From: Avena insularis
Lineage: Eukaryota; Streptophyta; Magnoliopsida; Poales; Poaceae
Length of the DNA: 64,000 nt
Direction of reading: 5' to 3'
Assembly: GCA_023614405.1 (NCBI GenBank)
Contig: CM042688.1
Span: forward strand, 376,451,331-376,515,330
The translations under genes were made by a program, and so were the position numbers. Positions 47,248 through 58,458 of this stretch are shown here, piece after piece. Positions within the stretch are counted from its first letter, which is position 1. Every line of letters begins with the position of its first letter. Below the pieces are notes generated by a model. It did not search any database. It was not told where the DNA came from and saw only the letters and a list, made by a program, of their open reading frames with translations.

Positions 47248-47808
47248 ATAGCTGTCAAGAATATCCTTAAGTACTTGAGAAGAACTAAGGATATGTTTCT
47301 TTTATACGGAGGTGAAGAAGAGCTAGTCTCTAAGTGTTATGTCGATGCTAGCTTTAACACTGATCCGGATGACTCTAAGTCTCAATCCGGATACGTATTT
47401 CTCTTGAACGGAGCAGCAGTTAGTTGGAGGAGCTCCAAACAACCTATGGTGGATGGATCAACAACGGAGGCGGAATATGTTGCTGCTTCAGAAGCGGCGC
47501 AGGAAGCAGTTTGGATGAAAGAGTTCATCACGGAACTGGGTGTGGTTCCCAGTGTGTTGGACCCGATGGTGATCTATTGTGACAGCAATGGAGCCATAGC
47601 CAACGCCAAGGAACCAAGGTCTCACAAGAATTCCAAGCATATTAAGCGCCGGTTTCACTCCATCCGCGAACATGTCAAGGATGGAGATATAAAGATTTGT
47701 AAAGTGCACACGAACCTAAATGTAGCAGATCCGTTGACTAAAGTACTCCCTAGGGCAAAACATGATCAACACCAGAACTCCATGGGTGTTAGATTTATCA
47801 CTATGTGA
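47248..47808 (+). pseudogene. C3 RNase H and gag-pol C-terminus
   Basis: The RNase H domain has YVDASFNTDPDDSKSQSGY (first Asp), VDGSTTEAEYVAASEAAQEA (Glu) and VIYCDSNGAIANAKEP (Asp). It ends with NVADPLTKVLPRAKHDQHQNS and MGVRFITM, the typical BARE/Angela terminus, 31 bases before the 3' LTR. It is in the same frame as the RT part, after a TAG. Confidence 0.9.
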
Positions 47809-47839
47809 ACTAGATTATTGTCTCTAGTGCAAGTGGGAG

Positions 47840-49495
47840 ACTGAAGGAAATATGCCCTGAGAGGCAATAATAAAGTTGTTATTATGTATTCCTTGTATAT
47901 GATAGATGTTTATTTTACATGCTATAATTGTATTGATAGGAAACATCAATACATGTGTGTTTAATAAACAAAAAGGGTTCCTAGTCATGCCTCTCTTATA
48001 GACTAGCTTGTTGATTAACAGGATGATCATGGTTTCCTGATCATGGACATTGGATGTTGTTAATAACAAGGTCACAGCATTTGTGAAATGATGTGATGAA
48101 CATTCATTTGAAGTATAGCATTACGATCAAGTCATTGTGTTTATATTGCTATAACATCATACGAAGTAATCTTTATCCTTAGACCATGAGATCATGTTAA
48201 TTGCTAACACCGGAAGAGTATCTTGATAACATCAAACGTCACACCGTAACAGGGTGACTATAAAGATGGGTTCAGTGCTACAAAGGTGTTATGCTGAGGC
48301 TCATGGATCAAGAGCGGAATTTGTCAATCCAGATGACGGATAGATATACTCTGGGCCCTCTCGGTGATATCACATTAGGATAGCTTGCAAGCAAGTGGTG
48401 TGATCAGTAGAATGTTATATCACGGGAACGAGAAAAGAGTACATGTCGGTAACGAGATCAAACTAGGTATGGAGATACCGATGATCGAATCTCGGACATG
48501 TAATATATCAAGAGACAAAGGGATTTAGTTACAAGCGTTAAAGGTTCTCACGATCACAGGAGTCATCGTTGAATGTGTAGGAGTCGATCACGGATCTCCG
48601 TGTCTCATTCTGATTATTGATCGGAGAAGGGTCTCGATCTTATGCATTATTCGCGAACCGTAGGGTGGCACACTTAAGAGTTCTTGGACACCATTTTGGA
48701 GCACATATGTTTTGAGACGAAAGAATTGCAAAGCGCAGGAATTGTTTCAATAGAAACCGGAAATTGTTTGGTGAAATTGCGAAGGTGGTTACATGTGATA
48801 TTGAAATATTGCAAGGGGCTATATGTGAATGTTTGTTAATTAAAGTAATTAACAAAATTCTGAATAAATTTAATAAAAGAGTTTTATTAAATGATAGAGC
48901 ATTAAATTTGGAGAAACTTAATGCATTTAAAGTGGAGACTTTAAAAGGGAATGTGAAGAGGAATTTTAATGTGGAGGAGTTACCACCACATGAATGGGGG
49001 AGGTGAGGGGTCACCCCCCCATGCGCCGGCCATGGAGAGAGGGGGCCACCCATAAAAGGCCCCTCCTCCTATAAAAGGCCACCCATTCCCTCCTTCATCC
49101 ACACACCTCCTTGTGAAGGATCTCTCTCCCCCTCTAGAATTATTCCCCCATGGTCTCCGATTAGCGAAATACATGTTCCTGGTGGCATTTTAAATGCGGA
49201 AGGAGTTCTGCTCATTGGATCGCTGGAGCGAGGAGGTGGAGGTTGTCGTGGCTTGAACGTGTGTGCGAGTGCGGATGCGCTCGAGTTGGCGCTCGGACTT
49301 CCTCACGATCTTGAGATCGACAAGTGTACGACTACATCAACCACGAGTTCCTACTCGTTAACAAAGCTCGTTGTCTTCGAGGGTAAGTTCTCTATGGATG
49401 TATGTCCACCCATTTGCTTTGTACCTAGTAGATAGATCTTGGCGTGTAGTTCACACCGTAGGAAATTTTTTGTTTTCTATGCTGCGGACCCAACA
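47840..49495 (+). repeat. 3' LTR of C3
   Basis: It begins after AAGTGGGAGAC and ends GGACCCAACA before GTGCC. Compared with the 5' LTR, the TATA region is rearranged: CATAAAAGG at 49051-49059 precedes TATAAAAGG at 49070-49078, as if a short block was duplicated. AT-rich inverted stretches occur in both LTRs upstream of the TATA box. Confidence 0.93.
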
Positions 49496-49500
49496 GTGCC

Positions 49501-51252
49501 TTCCTTGAGAAAGAGTTTCTCAGTCGGGGAGTCAGGGGAGCATGGTGAAACTCGAAGAATTCGAGAGGAACCGGCTAGTGGCAATTCAGAAAAAGCCTTG
49601 GAGGTTGAGCCAATCGTGATAGCTGAGCCGGCAGCTGCACCTACACTGCGAAGATCGGCTAGATTACTGTTAGACAGTGATGAGCTAGCAACTTATTCGG
49701 ACGCGATGGTGGGATCTAATTCTGAGTCGTGGCTTGGAGCCACGAGATCTGAGGTAAAGTCCATGGATGAAAATCAAGTTTGGAACTTGGTTGATCTGCC
49801 AGATGGTGCAAGACCCATCGAGTGCAAATGGGTCTTTAAGAAGAAAATTGATATGGGTGTAAATATTTCTGTCTATAAAGCACGTCTTGTCGCTAAGGGG
49901 TTCCGGTAGGTTTGAGGAGTTGACTAAAATGGCACTTTCTCACCCATACTGATGCTTAAATCAGTTTAGATCGTGTTAGGTATAGCAGCCTATTTTGACT
50001 ATGAGATATGGCAGATGGATGTCAAGACGGCTTTCCTTAATGGAAAATTAACCGAGCACATGTATATCATACATCTCGAGGGTTTTTTCGATCCTCCTAA
50101 TGCTGACAAGGTATGCAAACTTCAGAAATCCATTTATGGGTTGAAGCAAGCATCTCGTAGTTGGAATATTCGCTTTGATGAGATAGTCAAATCGTTTGGC
50201 TTCATCAAGAGTGATCATGATTCTTGTTTATCCAAGAAATTTAGTGGGAGCAAAGTAAACTTTCTAATCTTATATGTGGATGACATATTATTGATTGGAA
50301 ATGATGTCCAGATGTTGCCAGAAACCAAGGAGTCATCGGAAAGGAGTTTCTCAATGAAGGACTTGGATGAGGCAACTTAAATACTAGGAATACAGATCTA
50401 TAGAGATAGATCAAGGAGGTTCATTGGATTGAGTCAGAGTACATATTTGGAAAAAGTGTTGAATAATTTGAACATCGAATCGTCTCGGAAGGGGTTCTTA
50501 CCGATGTCCCATGGTGTAAAACTTAGCAAGACTCAATGTCCTTCGACTACTAATAAGCAAAGTCAGATGAGTGCGATTCCATATGCTTCCGCAGTCGGAT
50601 CCATGTATGCCATGATTTGTAGTAGGCCAGATGTTTCCTATGCTCTAAGTGTTGTGAGAAGATACCATGCTGACCCTGGAGAGATCCACTGGGCAGCGGT
50701 TAAGAACATCCTTAAGTACTTGAGAAGCACTAAGGATGTGTTCCTAGTTTATGGAGGTGAGGTTGAACTCGGTGTAAAGGGTTACACGTATGCGAGTTAT
50801 TTACTGACTCAAATGATTTTCGTTCGCAATCTAGATACGTGTTTGTAATAAACAGAGGGGTTGTGAGCCGGAAGAGTTCCAAGCAAGATACCATGTCTGC
50901 ATCTACAACAGAGCCTAAGTATATTGCTGCCTCGGAGGCGTCAAAGGAAGCCGTTTTGATGAGGAATTTCCTCATGTATCTTGGTGTGGTTCAAGGCTCG
51001 TCCAATCCGTTAGACGTGTATTATGACAACAATGATGCTATTGCACAAGCTAAGGAACCTAGACAACACCAGAAGAACAAACACATACTCATGCGGTACC
51101 ACCTGATTTGCTAGTTTGTGGATCAAGGTGATATCAATTTATACAAGGTACACATGGATGCAAATGTTGTGGATCCATTTACAAAGCCACTTCCACAGCC
51201 TAAGCATGAGGCGCACGTAAGGGCCATGGGCATCAGATGCCTAGACATGTGA
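49501..51252 (+). pseudogene. H2 Copia reverse transcriptase and RNase H part
   Basis: It resumes after C3 with a CLEKEFLSR-like segment that shifts frame. The RT domain follows: KWVFKKKIDMG, YKARLVAKGF, IWQMDVKTAFLNGKL (first catalytic Asp), KSIYGLKQASRSW and the YVDD box at 50273-50284. RNase H follows, with VSRKSSKQDTMSASTTEPKY and YYDNNDAIAQAKEP. The final part, FTKPLPQPKHEAHVRAMGI, is the usual Copia C-terminus. Stops near 49907, 50379 and 50846 and later ones inactivate it. Confidence 0.85.
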
Positions 51253-51287
51253 TGTCTGGATGATTGACTCTAGTGCAAGTGGGAGAC

Positions 51288-52584
51288 TGTTGGGAATATG
51301 CCCTAGAGGCAATCATGTATGATGATATTCCCCTATGTATTCATAAAGTTATTATGTTGTATTAATATGAACATTAGATATGTATCATTGGATATGTGAT
51401 TCAGTTGTGGAACTTTATATTCATGTTGTTCACACTAGGTGTCCTTGGTCGTTGAGGTTGCGATGGACACTTAACTTACACCAATGTGAAAGTCGGCTGA
51501 TGACTAGGTTCCACTTGTCATGTGCATGGAGATGCCATTCTGACATACATGGACTTGGCTAAAGAGTTTAGCGAGTTGTACTGACCCACAGTCGAGATGC
51601 AACGAGCATGTTGTCATTTGCAGTCTCAAGCAATGGAATCCTTTGACCTGAGGTTATCGCATGATCCGAGTTGTGCATTGCCATCTTAGGTTATATCAAA
51701 CGTTGTTCTGTAAATGGGCAAATATAAAGGTAGAGTTCGGGCTAGTTTTGAATCAAGATACGTGACATGGATTACCAGGATGGGATTTTCTCCTCCATAA
51801 TGGAGAGATATTCTCTTGGCCCTCTTGTGTGATATGATTCGAAAGCATGGCCATGTGCAACTTGGTTAAGTGTTAACCAAGTAGTCGGACTAAGTGTTAG
51901 TCCAGTGAACCGTATATCATGGAACGAGAAGAGAGAGTTGAGCTATTAAAGGGATGGCAACAACTCGCCTATAGCTTGACAAGGTATATCGTGAGGCAAA
52001 GGGACTTGGACCAAAGTCACATTGAGAAAGGTTCATCTTCTGACTTTACAACACTTGGGAGTTGGCACGTCTTGCTAGAGGCCGCTACCATCTATCAACT
52101 CAGAGTGGTGATTCGTGTCGTGTCCAGGTGTACGTGAACCTACAGGGTCACACACTTAAGGGAAAGGAGCCCATGTGGATTCGATCCATGTGGAGATTGG
52201 GATACAGCCTATATGGGCCTCAAGCGTTGAGCTTAGCTAGGAGTGTATATAAGTGGAATGACAACGGATAGTCCCTGACCTAGCCATCACTTTCTCCATT
52301 CCCATTTCAGGCTAGACAGGATGTAGCAGTCCACTGCCTGGAGCTCCTCCCTGTACGTATGGATACCGGTAGAGATGATGCACGTGCAGCGCTAGAGACG
52401 AAGGTGTTCATGGGGATATGGATGTGATGTAGGTGGGATCGTTCGGCATGGCATCAACTAACGCGCTTCATCAATAATCCGCACATGCGTGTCTAGTGGT
52501 AAATCTCGTGGCCTATCACCTGAGCTAGATCTTGGGAGCACCGTGTAGGGGGAAAGTTTTTGTTTATCATTTCGTGTCCCAACA
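51288..52584 (+). repeat. 3' LTR of H2 (1297 bp)
   Basis: It begins TGTTGGGAATATGCCCTAGAGG right after the polypurine tract and ends CGTGTCCCAACA. The base start resembles the Angela/BARE group, but the remainder is different. The flank at 52585 is GGTAT, the expected target duplication, whose partner is outside the window. Everything to the right is no longer LTR retrotransposon. Confidence 0.8.
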
Positions 52585-53795
52585 GGTATGTCCTGGCTTG
52601 TGGGTCCCTGATGCTAGCCTCTCTATACAAGTACTTAACTTCTTTTTTCCAAACCCGTCAATTAAACTCGAGGGACGCTGCAGGCTAGTGGGTCTGTGAT
52701 GTCAGCCTCTCAGTAAAGCAATATTGCTACATGAAAAAAAGTAAACCCAAATAAATATATGTCAAGCACACAGTATTCGAACTCCAAACCTCAACAAATA
52801 TAAACCGTATGCATTGCCACTACGCAAAAGAAATTGTATGAAAATTATCAATAAAAGCTTTATAGTACCTATAAACGTATGTATTAGTCTTCTTACAAAT
52901 ATTTTGTGTGTTGATGTTTATCTCTCTTAAAATAAAGGGTAGTGCTACTGGAACCTCAATTTATAAAATTCCACATAATGGATTAGTTTCTTAAAAACAT
53001 GGGTAGGCAAAGTTTTTTTAGAGGTGGGGGCAGTGCCAAAAAGGCCAAATTAAAAAGTTTTTGGGCTATGGTTAATGGGATCCTATCTCAAATTTCACTG
53101 GGTTGTGGCTCATCGGATTCAAACACGGACCTCACTGAGGGAGGAAAAAAGCGATAATTCCTTTGACAGATATTCATGTAAAAATATCTAAACAACCAAG
53201 GACACACACCACGTGCGCCAAAACAGGGTTGGTATCCAATGACTTCACTTGGTGAAATCACGTTGTATCTGACCGGCTCATCTCTATCCAAAACACATCT
53301 AATGGTTCCGAGGACACACAGGCAAAAGCTCTAGAGCAAGCATCCCATCAACAATAATAGAACTTTTGACAAATTCAGTACCATTTAAAAGATTAAGCAG
53401 TACAAAAAAATAAGACATAAAAAATATCGACAGATTCCTAGTTCATATTCAGCAGCACTTAACCAATTCAGCAGCATTTCAAAGTGACTGATTCAGCAAT
53501 ACAAACACTAAATTTAATAGCAGTACAAAGAGAGTCAGTTCTTGTTTCAGCTCTAAAAACCATGCCACACAATTAGTTTACCCTTTTCTCCAAACACACT
53601 CGATCACTGGAACACAATCATTGTCATAATACTTGGTCATATAGGGAACCTTCATATAGATACAAATATACCATACTAGTACGTACTAGTCATAGCTTCA
53701 ATCCAGCAAAAGGTTATCACAGCTTTACCACCCATATATGATCAGTGGAGATAAGACAACCACATAATTAATTACAATAGCATGCGACAAAAGAG
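52585..53795. other. Unassigned DNA right of H2
   Basis: No supported gene. A short direct repeat (GCTAGTGGGTC...GATGTCAGCCTCTC-like) occurs at about 52593-52622 and 52685-52713. Several poly-A/T runs are present. GGTAT at 52585-52589 is the expected H2 target duplication. The style (GTGGGTCC-type repeats) resembles the subterminal DNA of the CACTA element at 31190-31290, which suggests but does not show a transposon border nearby. Confidence 0.4.
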
Positions 53796-54129
53796 CTAGA
53801 CAACTAGGAACTTCATGAACAACATGCGACAATTAGGGCACCTAGATACATCGACCTTGACCGTTCTTACAATGGTAAGTTTGGCTTCTTTCCGGAACTT
53901 GATCCACCTAGAAGTAGCTGCCAAGTGCCCATTAGTCGAGTTAATGGCATAGCGTCCCTCGATTTACACTCCTTCACTCTGCATCTCGAAGACTATTATG
54001 CCCTTTCATCTGGCCCGGAGTTGCTTTGTGGCACTCTTATGCAATTTGTGAGTCAAATCAAGAGATAGACGCATAATTAATAAGAGCAATGCACTGAATC
54101 ATGTGAAACTTGAGAAGACATTCAGAGCA

Positions 54130-54960
54130 GTTTATCTGCTACCATATACTCACAAAGATAATCTGGTGTGACCTTGTGATGGCACATGTGTAGGATATGG
54201 TCTGACAAGGCACTGGCCGGGGTGATGGAGGAGCTTGTGCCGGTGCCGGTGCTAGGGTTGGTGCAATAACTGGTGCTGGTGCAGGAGATGGTGTTGATGC
54301 AGTTAATTGGGCTGGTGTAGGAGCCAGAACCGGTGCCGGCACTAGCAGCTTGATGCTAGATTCTTTCTAAGGGGTAGCTAAGCTGACTATAGGGATGGTA
54401 GAGGCAGATGAGATGTGTACAAGCAAAATTGTCACTTATACAATAGTTACTCACAAGACAGTGATTAGAGGATATGATGAGTATAGAAGCAAATTAAGTT
54501 ACTACCTCCATTCTTTCTCCTTAGGTCAACAGGTGTCGGAGCAGGAACTAGGGTCGGTGCATGTGTGGGTGCCAGCAGCTTGACGCTGGTTACCTTCTGG
54601 GGGTAGGTAAGGGGACTACAAGGGTGGTCATAGAGGCATATGAGATGTGTATAAGCAAAATGGTTTCTTATACAATAGTTACTCCTAGACAGAGATGAGA
54701 GTACACAAGCAAATTAAGTTACTACCTCTATTCTTTCTCCTACTTAGGTCAACAGGTGTTGTTGCAGGAACTAGTGCCGGTGTCGGTGCCAGCACCGTGA
54801 TGCTGGCACCCTTCTGTGGGTACATAAGGGGAAGCAGACTGCAGAAGTGGTCAGGGTCATATGAAGAGTAAAGACAATGGTGCATAATAGTTAGTCGCAA
54901 GAAAATCATTAGAGGTTGTGATGAGTACAGAAGCAAATTAATTAGTACTACCTCTGTTCT
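54130..54960 (-). repeat. Three tandem copies of an intron-plus-Pro/Ala-exon unit (about 220 bp)
   Basis: The units are recognised at about 54345, 54568 and 54790. On the minus strand each has an AG acceptor, a YPQK-like start, then a Pro/Ala-Thr run (APTPALVPATTPVDL, APTLVPAPTPVDL or a longer version at 54140-54340), then RRKN and a GTAGTAAC donor. The third copy reads YP-stop-K because of TAG in place of CAG. The intron parts also repeat (GTTACTACCTC..., CTTATACAATAGTTACTC). The exon therefore seems to have multiplied with its intron. Confidence 0.7.
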
Positions 54961-55466
54961 TGGTCCTTAGGTCAATAGGTGTACGATGGCGTGCAAGTAT
55001 CTGCTCTAGGCTTGCTAAAACTGAATGCTACCTTCTCCCCTGCTTTTGACCATTCTCATGGACATACTTGGACCAACCTCGGCCACCCAAATAGGTGGAG
55101 GCCATCGTCTAGGAGACATCCACATCATATAGTTGCTGCATGCCTTTAGGGCCCTCGCTATACAGGGTTAGAAACTTGTCGTTTCCGAACATCTTGTTTA
55201 TAATGGGGCGAGCGACACAAGAGATAGCCTTCATGAGAAAATTGATAGAGAAGTAAGGCAAAAAAAAAGTGAGATACAAGATCTTACATCAAGTCGGTCT
55301 AAACCACTTGGAATCCATACCTGATACCATGGGTACCCTTTGCGAAGGGTGGCCATGGATCATTTTTCTTCCCTCTACCTTTGGAAGGGCATACAGGGCC
55401 CCCTTTCAATCCACAAGCTTGACAAGAGGACGGTAGAAGAAAGGGTTGAACAGATCATGCATGGTA

Positions 55467-55724
55467 CTCCCTCCTCCCCAAAATGTAAGGCGCCTAAGCT
55501 TTAGCCAAAAGTCAACATCTTGTAAGTTTGACCAAGTTTATACGAAAAATATGAATATCTACAATATCAAATAGACATTTTGAGAAACTATACTTTTAGG
55601 TGAATCTATTGATATTGATTTGGTATTGTGAATGTTCATATTTTTATGTATAAGTTTTGTCAAACTTAAAATATGTTGACTTTTGACTAAAGCTTAGGCG
55701 CCTTATATTTTGGGACAGAGGGAG
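55467..55724. mobile_element. Stowaway-type MITE (258 bp)
   Basis: The ends CTCCCTCCTCCCCAAAATGTAAGGCGCCTAAGC and its inverted complement (GCTTAGGCGCCTTATATTTTGGGACAGAGGGAG) form a long terminal inverted repeat. It is flanked by TA at 55465-55466 and TG at 55725-55726, a Tc1/Mariner TA duplication with one change. It encodes nothing. It sits in a presumed intron of the minus-strand gene relic, between the 55948 exon and the 55288 exon. Confidence 0.88.
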
Positions 55725-57180
55725 TGCTGATTAAAATTAAGTGGAAAGGTTAAATTATGTAAAGAGCAAGTAAATCTAATAATATCAGAGAAAACCATTG
55801 AATGTAAAGCAAACAGATTTAATGTTTGTGAACTTATAATAAGCGTAAAGATATAGTACTAGCTAATAACAATAACATGCAAAATCATAACATGTGAAAT
55901 TGTGGATTTCCAAATTATACCCACTTATTAGAGAGGTCACTGCTTACCGGGGTACTGTGTTGGCGCTTCCTCGTCATGTAGATGATGTCTGCTTTTCGTG
56001 CGAGCATCAGCAATCTACTAGCCTCTACAAAAGCCTTAGCCTCCATGTCAGCACCTTCAATCTACATAAATAGCAACAGAGCTCAATAGTTCAATATAGT
56101 ACATAGTAGTCATATACTGGCTATATGAGATAGTCAGATAGATCCAGATCTGGATTCACATAAACATAGTGCCAGAATTAATAAAATCACACATATGTTT
56201 CTGAACATCTCATAAGAATGCAGGACATCAAGGGGATACTAATTAAATCAGAATGCACCATGGTAATAAGTGGATTAAGAAAAAATATCTTTATCTTTAA
56301 GCTGGGCCCTCCCAGCTAGTCAGTGGCCTTCCGCTTGTTTGGTGAGTAGTGGTACTGGCCGGATCCTGCGGCATGTGGGGGTGCCATCCTGTTTTCCGCA
56401 TATGGAGCATCGCACATTCTCAGGTATGTACCACCATGCTACAGTAAATAAATAAGAGATGGTGTCACAGAGGCTTCCACCAAAACAGGATGCAGAAAGA
56501 GACAAATTTTAGCACAGGGATACATCCAGGTTGCAGCCAACCACTTTCAGCATTGGAAAGAAGGGAAGAACGCAACGAATATACTTCTACATTACCTTTT
56601 TAGGCAACTTTTAAGGGAAATGACAGGACCATCCCTGTCTGTAGTGGCCGTGCGTGCCACTGACCCATAGTTCTCCATATAGAATCTGACGCAAAATCCA
56701 TTGCACATTACAAGTAGAAACTAAAGGTTAGAGAAGGAAGAACACCGAAATCGAACCAGACCAAATGTCCCAATCAGAACAACAGTGACCATGCCCCGAT
56801 CTTTAATCCATATGAAATCAGTACCCCCTCCCTCCTCCCTCCCTAACCACCCACCCCACCGCCGCCCCCACCCAAATGACCCAATCGATCAGAGCAGAGG
56901 GAAAATATCCTGATTAGGTGATTCCGAGGTGAGCAATAAGAAGAACTCCACAATCAATGCATACCGAATACTACTACTAATAGTACCCCCAATGGCCCAA
57001 TCAGAAGCAAATTAAACAAAGCCAGATTTCCAGCTGAGCAAATACACCCACCTATTTTAGCAAGAACTCCCCAATCGTAGGTTGCACCAGTTCTAGAAGT
57101 TGCTTGCTAAATGGGAGCTAGCTAGTGGTGGTTTCTTGTCTTGTCGGTAGAAAGGCATGGGTCGCAGAGTAGTAGTACTA

Positions 57181-57866
57181 GTAGTAGTAGGGCTAGGAAG
57201 TACACTTTTTATATAGTAATATTTTTAAGTGTCGGTGGCGGGAACATTTTGCTAGGCGATTTTCGAATTTTTTATCCCAGCTATCACGTGGTGGCCTACA
57301 GGCTACAACTTTTTCAGGGGATAAGTTAAAGCGGGATCCATGTCAAGGGGGTGAGTTAAAGAGGGTCCCACATCAAGGGGGTGAGATAAAGAATTGACCG
57401 AGCCAACCTCATCCTTCCCTTGGTACTACTAGTTCTCTCGGGTTCCTCTCCCAGGACCGAGAAAATTGCCCCTCTTCGAATCAAACTGATCCCAGCTTAT
57501 ATATCCTCTTGCTGATTCGGCTCACAAAGCATTGCATAGGGCACTAGCGCTAGGGCCTCAAAAACCGTTTGGGAACCAATAAAAGCATAAGATCGGATTT
57601 TAGACTAGAAAAACACACAAACACACACACACATATATATACACTAATATATAGAATATATTCCAATTACAGTCCTACTAACAAAGGCCTATAAATCATA
57701 AGGTAGCTCCATATTACAGAACTACGATAGTAGCAAACCAATCATGGGATAGCTCTACACCCTAAGAGTTTTGCAGCTAGGCTAGTGGTCATGATACTAC
57801 CCATACGGCACCAAAAGTACACCACTTATGATTAGCAGCCCTGCATCAATTCCATCTAGATGCAGC
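57181..57866. other. Intergenic stretch with microsatellites
   Basis: A TAG/AGT trinucleotide run sits at about 57165-57195, at the start of the neighbouring minus-strand relic. A (CA)n(TA)n run is at 57610-57650. GTGGTGAGTTAAAG/GGGGTGAGATAAAG repeats are at about 57330-57390. No coding sequence is supported. Confidence 0.5.
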
Positions 57867-58458
57867 CTACCCAATCCACAGCCTCAGGTGAGGTTCATCA
57901 ATGAACAGGTCATCGTCATTACCATCAAAGTCCTCTTCGGTTGTGTGCTTCTGCAATTAGTAGATTAATAGATACATTTATAGAGAAACATCAAAGACAC
58001 ACAACCTAAACATTTGTTGTTCTATAGATATACCTTGTCATCTGGCATAGCCAAAGTACCAGAAATGAAACCCGTTTCATGCACCTTGTGCTTTTTCTCT
58101 CCCATTCTCCAAGTTGATCTAGATGCTCAGGAGCTGCCTCTGTTAGTTGATCTAGATGATCAGCATCTGCTTCCCCTACTTGATCTTGATGATAAAGATG
58201 TGCTTCCCCTGGTTCACATGGAGGGTCATATGGTTCACCATGAAATACCCATCTAACATATGTGCTTAGCATCCCAAATATAAAAATATGGTCTTCCATT
58301 ATACTTTGAGGTAGCACCCTATGATTCACACACAACCGGCAGGGGCAATGTACTTTTGAGTTGTCATAGTGAGCTCTAATAAACTCCATAAATCGTAGAA
58401 CACCAATGATATGTTTAGCGCTGCCAAATGGAGAAACCTGTATCCAAAATTTGTCCAT
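57867..58458 (-). pseudogene. Two-exon gene with En/Spm transposase-associated domain, frameshifted
   Basis: Exon 1 (58458-58034) begins MDKFWIQVSPFGSAKHIIGV and shows the transposase-associated N-domain of plant CACTA TNP2 proteins: FMEFIRAHYDNSKVHCPCRLC, NHRVLPQSIMEDHIFIFG and YVRWVFHGEP. The CPC..C cluster is a probable zinc site. A short HLDQLxE repeat occurs at about residues 108-122. The end reads better in another frame (HETGFISGTLAMPDDK), which joins without phase change, across GTATAT...TTGCAG, to exon 2 (about 57950-57867; KHTTEEDFDGNDDDLFID and a stop). A 1-base shift thus lies in exon 1. The rest of a transposase is absent. A 5' UTR exon may lie near 58730-58860. Confidence 0.6.

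Larger units (their letters stand above)
41146..49495 (+). mobile_element. C3: Angela/BARE-like Copia retrotransposon, complete, inserted in H2 pol
   Basis: A perfect target duplication GTGCC is at 41141-41145 and 49496-49500. LTRs are 41146-42791 (1646 bp) and 47840-49495 (1656 bp). The primer site TGGTATCAGAGCC (tRNA-Met type) is at 42793-42805 and the polypurine tract AAGTGGGAGAC at 47829-47839. The gag-pol polyprotein runs 43849-47808 in Copia order: gag, protease, integrase, RT, RNase H. It resembles Angela/BARE in gag start and LTR start (TGAAGGAAATATGCCC). Stops and two frameshifts make it inactive. The LTR pair is still very similar, so the insertion is fairly recent. Confidence 0.93.
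23164..52584 (+). mobile_element. H2: plus-strand Copia element, outermost layer, 5' LTR outside window
   Basis: The element pieces are leader plus gag (23164-24481), protease and integrase (39786-41145), and RT-RNase H plus 3' LTR (49501-52584). Removing W (with TSD GATGG) and C3 (with TSD GTGCC) restores a collinear Copia order. The polypurine tract AAGTGGGAGAC (51277-51287) precedes the 3' LTR 51288-52584. The 5' LTR is absent because H3 (and its contents) lies left of 23164. Multiple stops show it is dead. It has three separate nested insertions, so it is the oldest of the LTR elements seen. Confidence 0.8.
53796..57180 (-). pseudogene. Multi-exon gene relic with triplicated Pro/Ala exon and CxxC motifs
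   Basis: Exon-like blocks with splice signals lie in order on the minus strand. 56590-56700 contains RFYMENYGSVARTATTDRDG and a GTAATG donor. 56310-56440 contains WWYIPENVRCSICGKQDG with CTGTAG before it. A clean 38-codon exon is at 55948-56061 (EGADMEAKAFVEASRLLML). 55288 to about 55465 has SCQACGLKGGPVCPSKGRG. About 55000-55235 has INKMFGNDKFLTLYSEGPKG. Three repeated exons lie in 54130-54960. The last exon is 53796 to about 54010 (SRWIKFRKEAKLTIV then SRCPNCRMLF). Stops (TAA at 53964-53966, TAG in one exon copy) and lost phase at some junctions mark it as decayed. The CxxC pairs suggest metal binding. I do not recognise the family; a CACTA accessory protein is possible. Confidence 0.5.

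Noticed and set aside
49051..49078. Duplicate TATA in the 3' LTR of C3 as a new promoter
   Set aside because: The first box (CATAAAAGG) is off consensus and the duplication is short; no evidence of use can be given.
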